Source: Acytostelium subglobosum LB1
Lineage: Eukaryota; Evosea; Eumycetozoa; Acytosteliales; Acytosteliaceae
DNA length: 64,000 bases
Assembly (NCBI RefSeq): GCF_000787575.1
Contig: NW_012236529.1
Span: 372,001-436,000, forward strand
Reading direction: 5' to 3'
Under the pieces are notes generated by a model that made no database searches, had not been told where the DNA came from, and worked only from the letters and a program-made list of their open reading frames with translations. Below are positions 56,732 to 64,000 of the stretch, in pieces; position 1 is the stretch's first letter; each line of letters begins with the position of its first letter. The position numbers were made by a program, and so were the translations under genes.

Positions 56732-57450
56732 TGTATTATTATTACATATACTATACTATTGTGATTGAATGATTGAATGATTGGTTCAATCAGTTAAAGT
56801 GATTGATAAACTTTATGAGATGGATAGGATGGCTGGGATGACACCATCGCAAGTCGTGGATGTTTAGGGTAGGATTAAGTTGGTCACCAACACTTTGGGC
56901 GCATTCGTCAGGTGTAAGACCTTAGGACTTCGACTTTAAGTAACTATTTTTTTGAAACAACCTTGTGCAAAAATAAGTGTGTGTTTGATCGATCAGTTGG
57001 GCGATCCCATCGATCACAAGATCCCACAAATATTGACCAACACTGCTCACGTGGTATTTTATCATTTAGAGATATAATATCATATCATATTATATTATTA
57101 CAAAGAACATCTTGAAGTTATCTCATTTTACTTAATAAAGTAATTCTATTACCATTCAGTTATTGCAATAACATACGATGAATTAATTAATATTTTTTCT
57201 TTGTATATGTAATGGTTTAATGAGAATGGGGTTGGAAAGATTACATTTTTGATTGAAATCATCTTCAACCGGTTGAATATTAAAAATATTAATAAATATA
57301 TATTTTTATGAAATCATATTACAAAGATATGTAGTTTGTGTATACAACATACATATATGTTGGGTTTCCAAACCAATCACTATATCAATCAAATAATTAA
57401 TCAATCCATCTATTAATCAATATATTATCTTATCTACTTTTGAAATAATA
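56732..57450. other. Divergent intergenic region
   Basis: Upstream of the SLC44 gene and of the small secreted gene at 57451. The piece 56830-56960 is GC-richer, with TTGGTCACCAA and a T7 run at 56948-56954. It could hide a small RNA but shows no clear fold. The rest is AT-rich. Confidence 0.45.
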
Positions 57451-57850
57451 ATGAAGTTTATTTTATTATTACTATTTCTTTCAATCTTAACCATATATAT
57501 AAATGCTAGGTAAATAAATCTTTAATTAATATTCTAACCTACAATCATATAACTAATATATCATGAACAATAGTATGGATATTATCCTGGATCAAAATAG
57601 ATATCATTTTACTTCTTCAAATCCAAATAACTACTACTCAGAGTTAAACAATAGTGTTGCATTTACCAATAGCATGGATGATGGAAATGGAAGTAATTAC
57701 AATGCCTCAACCAGTTCAGACATTGTTATATTCAATTCCTCTAATAGACACCAAATTCGAATAACCAACAATGATGTTAGTGATGTCACTGATAGTGGTA
57801 GCATCCAAAATCAAAATTATAATTCATTTATCAAGGAAGATGAATATTAA
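57451..57850 (+). CDS. Small secreted Asn/Ser-rich protein (111 aa)
   Basis: Two exons (57451-57509, 57574-57850) encode 111 residues. Exon 1 is nearly only the signal peptide MKFILLLLFLSILTIYINA, and the phase-2 intron follows directly. The mature part (SMDIILDQNRYHFTSSNPNN and onward) is rich in Asn, Ser and Asp, without Cys, and ends in NSFIKEDEY. The first exon is too short to be found as an ORF. Several N-x-S/T sites (for example YNASTSS, FNSSNR) could be glycosylated. Function unknown. The layout matches the small secreted genes at 33128 and 34200. Confidence 0.75.
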
Positions 57851-58169
57851 TGAAAAATCAATCCATAAATAATAGTTGATCACTTATCAACTACATGACA
57901 AGTTAAAAGTTGTTAGAGTGAGTGTTCACACACAATCAGAATTCTTATTGTATCCTGATTAGGACACCAAGTGCCTACAACACTATCGGTCAATTTCATT
58001 TTTTACAAATCATCTGAATCCCAATATTGATGATCATTGCACTCCTTTTTTGGTGAATACTACGACTTAAGGACATCAAACGACGACGATTCACTCAATC
58101 ACCCAATCACTCAATCAATCACATACATACATACATTAACACATAAACAATCAGATCACAAAAGATAAC
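57851..58169. other. Intergenic, nothing recognised
   Basis: This short AT-rich region lies between two plus-strand genes and should include the promoter of the pantothenate synthetase gene; CAAT and ACAT repeats are at 58090-58140. Confidence 0.45.
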
Positions 58170-59051
58170 ATGGTCACTATATGTAAGAGCATACAGGCAC
58201 TGCGATCAACTATTAGAGAGCGTGTGATTGCCACGAGAGCAAAGCTTAATGTCAATGAGCCAACGATAGGCTTCGTCCCCACGATGGGCTACCTGCATCG
58301 TGGTCATATATCATTGGTCGAGCAGGCCAGGACCAGGTCCAACATCGTCGTCGCCTCGATCTTTGTCAACCCGACGCAGTTCGCCCCGACCGAGGACCTG
58401 GCCGCCTACCCCACCGACATTGACAATGACGTGCGTCTGCTGACGGCGGCAAACGCCGACATTCTGTTCCTACCGCCCGTCAAAGAGATGTACGGCGAGC
58501 ACGCCTCGACCTATGTCGACGTCGCATCGATGGACAATGTAAGCGAGAGTAAAGCGCGTCCGGGTCACTTCCGCGGCGTGGCCACCATCGTCACCAAGCT
58601 GCTCAACATCGTGCAGCCCGACTACATGTTCATCGGACAGAAGGACGCCATGCAGTGCGTCTGTCTTCGTCGTCTCGTCAACGATCTCGCCTTCAACACC
58701 GAGGTCGTGGTGGGTGACACTGTTCGCGAGGCCAACGGCCTGGCAATGAGCAGCCGCAACAGCTATCTGACGCAAGAGGAGCGCGAGGAGGCATCGGCCA
58801 TCTATCGCTCAATGTCCGAGATGAGGCCTCTCGCTGGCAGTCTCCTGCGCAATCAGTTCATCAATCAGTTGCAGACCAAGATCGAGTCGTCAAGCTCCAA
58901 GATGAAGGTCGAGTACATCAGTCTTGCATCGCCAGAGAATGGTCTCGAGATCACTGGCGATCAACCTCTGCCTGCTTCCATCCTCTCTCTGGCCGTCTTC
59001 TTCCATGGCCAGAACAGACGAACTAGATTGATAGACGTTATGATCCTGTAA
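58170..59051 (+). CDS. panC: Pantothenate synthetase
   Basis: Single exon of 293 residues, the usual length. The enzyme joins pantoate and beta-alanine with ATP to give pantothenate, on the way to coenzyme A. Family motifs are seen: VPTMGYLHRGHISLVEQART (the HxGH nucleotide-binding motif), SIFVNPTQFAPTEDLAAYPT, GHFRGVATIVTKLLNIVQPD, FIGQKDAMQC, and MSSRNSYLTQEER (the KMSKS-like loop). It lacks a clear targeting sequence, so a cytosolic enzyme is likely. The coding region is far more GC-rich than its flanks. Confidence 0.97.
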   Translation: MVTICKSIQALRSTIRERVIATRAKLNVNEPTIGFVPTMGYLHRGHISLVEQARTRSNIVVASIFVNPTQFAPTEDLAAYPTDIDNDVRLLTAANADILFLPPVKEMYGEHASTYVDVASMDNVSESKARPGHFRGVATIVTKLLNIVQPDYMFIGQKDAMQCVCLRRLVNDLAFNTEVVVGDTVREANGLAMSSRNSYLTQEEREEASAIYRSMSEMRPLAGSLLRNQFINQLQTKIESSSSKMKVEYISLASPENGLEITGDQPLPASILSLAVFFHGQNRRTRLIDVMIL

Positions 59052-59167
59052 TGGAGAGAGCAGCTTGCGTATACCTACTCTCTATCTCGAGTAGTAGTAG
59101 TAATTTATTATAAATATATATATATGTACAGCTTCCCTCTTCCTTCTTCAATGAAATGGGTAAGCCT

Positions 59168-59959
59168 TTAGAAGATGACTTCAATGTTGTCATTGTCATA
59201 GATGTCCTCATACTTGTGAAGACGGTGTGGCTGCTGCTGGCTTTCCTTGGCAAGTGACATCAATGCACTGATGCTATTGAGGCTGTTGTTGTTGATGTTG
59301 CTGGATGACTTGCTCAATTGATGATGTTGAACGAATGGACTACTCAGCTCACGGTGTTGTGGCTGTTGTTGTGACTGTTGCTGCTCACGTTGTTGTTGCT
59401 TCTTGTGATGTTGCAACATCAGTTGCTGTTGTTGCTCGGCCAGATACTTTTGCAAGAGGAAGTCGTGGAAAGATGAGTTGGCGGCTGCACTGTTGGTGGA
59501 CGAGGACAACTGTTGTTTGTTGGACTTTTGAGTCTTGGGCACGACGCGGTCTCCATCATGACTGGACTTGGAAACAACAATATCTGGCAGTCTCACATGA
59601 GAGGTGGATGGGGATGAAGAAATAGGACTAGTATTGTTATTATTATTCTGTTGTTGTTGTTGCTTTTGTATTTGTTGTTGTTGTAATTGTATTTGGTGTT
59701 GTTGAAGGAGCTGTGAATGTTGTTGTTGTTGGGCGGCGTGTGGTTGTGGATGAAGATGTTGGTTGTGGTTGTTGTTGTTGTTCGTGGAAGTACGACGGTT
59801 CTTCTTCCTCATGTCTGTCAAGTTGTCAGACCTTCTCTTCAATTGTATCATTAAATAATTATAATATGCTGGAGATGATAAGTTTCTCTCAACAGCAATA
59901 GTATTATCCATTGTTATATTGGATGATGTAGTAGTAGTAGTAGTAGTAGTTGTAGACAT
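59168..59959 (-). CDS. Gln/Asn-rich protein of unknown function
   Basis: Single exon of 263 residues. It begins with a Thr run, then a short ordered-looking, basic segment (NLSSPAYYNYLMIQLKRRSD) at about residues 28-50 that may be the only conserved piece. The rest is His, Gln and Asn repeats broken by SHVRLPDIVVSKSSHDGDRV and SSFHDFLLQKYLAEQQQQLM. The end (HKYEDIYDNDNIEVIF) is acidic. No domain is assigned; prion-like composition of this kind is common in dictyostelids. Its stop lies 116 bp beyond the panC stop, tail-to-tail. Confidence 0.75.
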   Translation of the reverse strand: MSTTTTTTTTTSSNITMDNTIAVERNLSSPAYYNYLMIQLKRRSDNLTDMRKKNRRTSTNNNNNHNQHLHPQPHAAQQQQHSQLLQQHQIQLQQQQIQKQQQQQNNNNNTSPISSSPSTSHVRLPDIVVSKSSHDGDRVVPKTQKSNKQQLSSSTNSAAANSSFHDFLLQKYLAEQQQQLMLQHHKKQQQREQQQSQQQPQHRELSSPFVQHHQLSKSSSNINNNSLNSISALMSLAKESQQQPHRLHKYEDIYDNDNIEVIF

Positions 59960-60660
59960 AGTTATATTAATAAATAAGATATAGTTATATAATAATAATA
60001 TATATAATAGATAGTTTAATTAATATATGTTATTTAAATAAGGTATAGTCGATGTCATCCCAACAATTAATTATAGTTGGTCTTTTAATATACGCGCGCC
60101 TCTACGCTGGATCGAACCAACAGCCTTACTGACTGCCTTACCACTTTTGAACCATCATCACAATCAACACTCAATCACTCTCACATCACATCAATCCATC
60201 CATTACAATCAATCAATTAATTGTGGATTCCCAACAACAAAGAGTAGTACTCATATATGGACAGTGGCCTACCACCGACACCTTTGCATGCCACTCTGCC
60301 CATGATCACGGCCCCGCCAAATACCACTAACTCGGGGGTATGGTGGTAGTGTGTCTGCCCCTCTAGAAGGACATGTAGTTTAACTCTTGTGATCAGATGT
60401 AATGTACTGGTTGGTCCATTGTTATATACATCAATACGCTCATCATTCACATTCACATTCAATCAATCAATCAATCACACATATTTAGTGTGATGGATGA
60501 TCACACAAGCACACAGAGTGCTCGTCACTGATCTCCCAATCACCCAACAACAACATCAAACAATCATCCAAATGTGCCCTCACTCTCATCAATCCGCTGT
60601 ATATCTCTACTTTGGATCATCCAACCAACCATCATTAGGCCAAGTGGTACCGGTGAACGG

Positions 60661-60717
60661 AGCGTGGTCTTTGTTTGAAGGGGACACCTATTAAACCAAC
60701 CACGCTGCAGGTTGGTT
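60661..60717 (+). other. Two overlapping, mutually exclusive hairpins
   Basis: AGCGTGGT (60661-60668) pairs with ACCACGCT (60699-60706). AACCAACC (60694-60701) pairs with GGTTGGTT (60710-60717). The two stems share bases 60699-60701, so only one can form at a time. This is switch-like geometry, but there is no gene just downstream. Confidence 0.35.
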
Positions 60718-60955
60718 GGTTGTTTATTTGTTTCTTTGTCTCCATCGCACTATCACAATCACACACTAACACACATAGAAAACCTTACGCTGGTCGATGT
60801 GTGATCAATCACAACCTTAACACACACTCACTCACATCAACAGTATCATCAACACACACACACACATGACACACATTACCTTGAGGCGACGTCTATACCA
60901 TATTTGGTGGCATGCGCTTTCTGGAGCAAATGGATGATCTGATGGTAAATGTTGA

Positions 60956-61046
60956 TACCTTAGGGTATGTGACCACTCCCAAGGCCTTGATTAACAACGA
61001 CCTTCTCATTCCTTAGCCAACACTATAGCAAGTATGGCAATAGTGT
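60956..61046 (+). other. Small stem-loop cluster
   Basis: ATACC-TTAG-GGTAT (60956-60969), the palindrome CAAGGCCTTG (60981-60990), and ACACTAT paired with ATAGTGT (61020-61026 with 61040-61046). All are exact. This may be part of a non-coding RNA. Confidence 0.3.
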
Positions 61047-61842
61047 GGTCTAAAACAACAGCAACAACAACAACAACTCTTACAACAACAACAACTTGTA
61101 TGAGCTTGTCATTCGTGTGTGTAATGTAATATTAACCAAGACCAAAGGCCATCTGTGAATGAATGTATGTGCCACGCCAATAAGTGTGTTTGATCATGTG
61201 TCGGTTTAACATTTGAACAACACTCACTCACTCATGTGATTGATTGAGTCTTTGGTGCTGTCTGGTCTTCATTGTCAAGGTAGTAGAGATATACATCTCA
61301 TGATTAATAACCACCAAGTATATATTCCAAGTAAGATCAACTCCATCACTTTGATTGAGTTTGAGGGTGATCCAATTACGGATTACACTCGTTGCATATA
61401 TGTACATATATGGTTTGGCTTGGCTTTGCTTTCTTGGCCCTAATGTGATGGTTCATTCATTCATTCAGCTAAATTGATTGTCCAAGTTAGAATATTGAGC
61501 TCAACCCAACCTCCTCCCATTCTTTTGTCCAACCCCCTTCTCCTAGAGCTCTCACTATCTCCTCTCAATTAATCAATCAACCAATCAATATCCACTCACT
61601 CAATTAAGATCAGATCCAGACACAATAATACATATTATCCTTATATTGATTGGTTAAAGTAATAACTTTCATTTAATGATGGACAACTACAAATTAATGT
61701 ATGTGTGTTGTTTTAAAAAGTGATTGGTTGAGAGGGATGCCAATGATTGGCTTGGTTTGGCTTGATATCCTTATGTGAAGTTGGTTGGTTTGCCAAAAGA
61801 GAGAGAGAGAGAGTGTGTGTGTGTGTCTGTTTGTCTGTCTGC

Positions 61843-62069
61843 TTATGGCTTGGTAACTAGGACCTGGTGAATGCTTCTGATCTTGTTCATTCTTTGCTCG
61901 ATGGCAGTCTTGTAGCTTCTAGATGAGATGCCTATAATGAAGAAAGTATGTTAGTTACATGATCATTTAAATTCTTTGGATTATATGTTTATATATGATA
62001 CATACTTGGACGAGTTTGGTATGAGTTTGAGGAGTTGTCCTGCTGGTACATGTATGGTTGGTTCAACAT
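61843..62069 (-). CDS. Small two-exon protein (50 aa)
   Basis: Exons 62069-62006 and 61931-61843 encode 50 residues; the intron is phase 1, with GTATGT donor, a CTAAC site and a TATAG acceptor. The sequence starts MLNQPYMYQQDNSSNSYQTR, then PSISSRSYKTAIEQRMNKIR, and ends SIHQVLVTKP. The second half is a basic amphipathic helix. There is no signal peptide and no recognised domain. Both exons are GC-richer than the intron and flanks, as in true exons of this window. The short length means gene finders would miss it. Confidence 0.6.
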
Positions 62070-62897
62070 TTTGATTGAGTAAGGTAATAGGTTGGAGTAG
62101 TATTCAGAAGTGTTTATCTGTTGCTTGGTTTGATGTAGAAGTGACATCGATGTCACTCCTTATATAAGGAGCTAATAGGACCTCCATTGTCCTCCTGTCA
62201 ATCCATTGATTGACCATGTCTGTCAATCCAGTCAATCACTTTTTGGACATCCACTCCCCCACTTTCGTTTTCACCCCTTTTCTCGATTGATTGACAGAGC
62301 TTGGTCCACAAACATTTTCAGATCAACACTTCAAGTCAGTCAATCAGGTCAATCAAACTATCTGTCTCTTAACAACTTGTCAATGCACTAATGAGGCCCA
62401 ATTAGTGTACAAGACCCAAAGTCTTATACACACATTGTTTGAACTTGCTCATGAACCTCGAGGTTAGTCGGTTGGATGTTACCTCATTGTTTGATTACTC
62501 TCTTACAATGTATTATAAAAGGTGATTAAGGTAAGTAAGTATGTAAGAATATAAGGTAATAGTTCTTATTAGTTGGTCATTCAATCAAATTATAATACAA
62601 CATTAGAGTACTCTATGGTGATCAAAATGGTAAAGAGTGATGCATATGCCCATGAATGAACCCCACCTCGCACCACAGTCTACCTCAACTTCACCAATAT
62701 CAAACACGCGCACATGTCTTGGCGATTCAAAGTTAAATTGGTCATCAATCATCCTATCATTACCCTTTATTTACTCTCTACACTTTGTACATAAACATCA
62801 ACAACGACAACAACGTTGTTCATTCATTCATTCATTCATTCATTCATTCATTCATTCATTCTTAGGTTTACATATACATATATATATATAACTAAAA
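62070..62897. other. Divergent upstream region with an (ATTC)n repeat
   Basis: Lies between the 50-residue gene and the glycerol-3-phosphate dehydrogenase gene, which start on opposite strands. Contains an ATTC/CATT tract at 62820-62861 and a TATA-rich patch just before the ATG at 62898. Nothing else recognised. Confidence 0.5.
62820..62861. repeat. (ATTC)n tetranucleotide repeat
   Basis: About ten tandem ATTC units, uninterrupted, 36 bp upstream of a start codon. Confidence 0.9.
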
Positions 62898-64000
62898 ATG
62901 TCAAGAATACTATCATTTATAAAGAGAAATAAGATTGCTTTGGTAGCAGGTGCTGGCACTGTATGGTTTGTGCAAGCGACTAACTTGTTCTCGCCGGGTT
63001 CGGTCGAGTCATATTTGGATAAACAGGATCGTATAAATAAGACTGCTTACTCGGTGATGGAGCCAAGCAGGTTGGTGACCGCACCTCTGCCCACACGTGC
63101 ACAACAGTTGGCCAAACTGGCGGCGCTAACCGAGCCGCTGGACGTTGTGGTCATTGGTGGCGGTGCTACGGGCTCAGGTGTGGCACTCGATGCTCAAACA
63201 CGTGGACTCAATACCGCACTGTTTGAGCGCGCAGACTTTGCCAGTGGCACATCCAGTCGCTCGACCAAGTTGCTACATGGTATGCATTCATTTGCGTGCG
63301 CGCGTCTGCTGGCTCACTCGCTCAGCTGTTGACTAATACAACAACAACATACAAGGTGGAATAAGATACTTGGAGTCTGCCATTATGAACTTGGATTATG
63401 AGGACTTGCACTTGGTGAAGGAGGCATTGCACGAGCGATCAAACTTGTTGAACAACGCACCACATCTGTCGAGTGCACTCCCATTGGCCATCCCTATATT
63501 CAACGTCATCGACCTGCCCAAGATGTGGATCGGCACCAAGCTGTACGACTTTTTCTACCCGGGTAACGACATCCCGGGCTCATACTACATGTCCAAGAGC
63601 AAGACCTTGGAAATGTTCCCACACATGCGCGACGGATGCCTCGGCTCGATGGTCTACTATGACGGCCAGCATAATGACGCTCGCATGAACCTCTCCATCG
63701 CGCTGTCGGCCGCAGCCGCTGGCGCTGTCACAATGAACTACACACAAGTGGTCGATCTGCTCAAGGACGCCAACAATAAGGTAACAGGTGTAGTCATTCA
63801 GGACAGGATGACAGGCACCAAGTATGAGGTCAAGGCCAAGTGTGTGGTCAATGCCACCGGCCCCTTCACAGACGCTGTCCGCAAGATGGATGACCCCGCC
63901 ACCCAGCCCATCGTGTTGGGTGCCAGCGGTACACACTTGATCCTGCCCGCGGCAATGTCACCTCGTCACATGGGATTGCTCAATCCAAAGACCAAAGACG
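62898..64000 (+). CDS. Mitochondrial FAD-dependent glycerol-3-phosphate dehydrogenase (5' part)
   Basis: Two exons are visible (62898-63279 and 63356 to the right edge), giving about 342 residues; the C-terminus lies outside the window. A hydrophobic, basic N-terminus ([19 protein letters not shown]) looks like a mitochondrial inner-membrane targeting and anchor segment. The FAD-binding Rossmann motif [20 protein letters not shown] (Gly 87-94) follows. [20 protein letters not shown], read across the intron, and [15 protein letters not shown] are diagnostic. The enzyme oxidises glycerol 3-phosphate and passes electrons to the quinone pool, forming half of the glycerophosphate shuttle. Calcium-binding EF hands, if present, would be in the missing C-terminus. 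Confidence 0.96.

Larger units (their letters stand above)
59960..61842. other. Long intergenic stretch with several hairpins
   Basis: About 1.9 kb without a supported protein gene. A degenerate tRNA-like piece (60088-60150) is discussed under rejected items. A pair of mutually exclusive hairpins is at 60661-60717, and small stem-loops are at 60956-61046. Simple repeats occur at 60850-60870 and 61800-61826. Confidence 0.45.

Noticed and set aside
57022-57029. TCCCACAA as an upstream element (DUSE) of a small RNA gene
   Set aside because: The expected RNA about 60 bp downstream shows no structure; single short matches occur by chance elsewhere (for example 13487).
60088-60150. tRNA gene on the minus strand (GGTTCGATCC B-box-like, GGTTCAAAAGTGG A-box-like)
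   Set aside because: The T-stem pairs only if the loop has six bases, no U33 is found in the putative anticodon loop, and the acceptor ends are not complementary. At best a decayed tRNA.

Overview
The window looks like nuclear DNA of a social amoeba (dictyostelid). Intergenic DNA is AT-rich and full of TTGA/TCAA tetranucleotide runs. Genes are compact, most introns are about 50-130 bp with GTATGT or GTAAGT donors, and proteins carry long Gln, Asn and Thr tracts. Families typical of the group are present: an FNIP-repeat protein, a soluble hybrid histidine kinase, a Rap-like GTPase, and an oxysterol-binding protein with only the ligand domain. I cannot name the species. All exon models were built by eye from splice signals and checked for reading-frame continuity.

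Layout. 1-9.3 kb: a partial gene, an ATP-grasp enzyme, a Rab5-type GTPase without a C-terminal lipid site, a small secreted coiled-coil protein, and an Ala/Pro-repeat protein. 10-20.4 kb: an AAK/NAK-family kinase, a METTL21-type methyltransferase, a mitochondrial RNase II-family protein, a Rap-like GTPase, and a GATA/PHD-like zinc-finger protein. 21.6-30.4 kb: an oxysterol-binding protein, proteasome alpha-5, a RhoGAP/beta-propeller protein, and a multispanning membrane protein. 31-38.3 kb: an FNIP protein, a small secreted peptide, a hybrid histidine kinase, and a decayed second copy of this trio between them. 39.3-48.4 kb: a RAD54B-like ATPase, an unknown protein and SMC6. 48.8-64 kb: a tail-anchored protein, a 3.5 kb gene-free stretch with strongly structured GC-rich islands, a Pho80-type cyclin, an SLC44 transporter, a small secreted protein, pantothenate synthetase, a Gln-rich protein, a 50-residue two-exon gene, and the start of mitochondrial glycerol-3-phosphate dehydrogenase.

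This is a housekeeping neighbourhood, not an operon. Genes are monocistronic and mostly on the minus strand (about 20 of 28). The observations most worth following are: the tandem duplication around 31-38 kb; the three short signal-peptide genes that share a phase-2 intron right after the signal peptide; the foldback region at 51.7-52.2 kb; and a short palindrome, GGAATAGTTCC, that recurs in introns.
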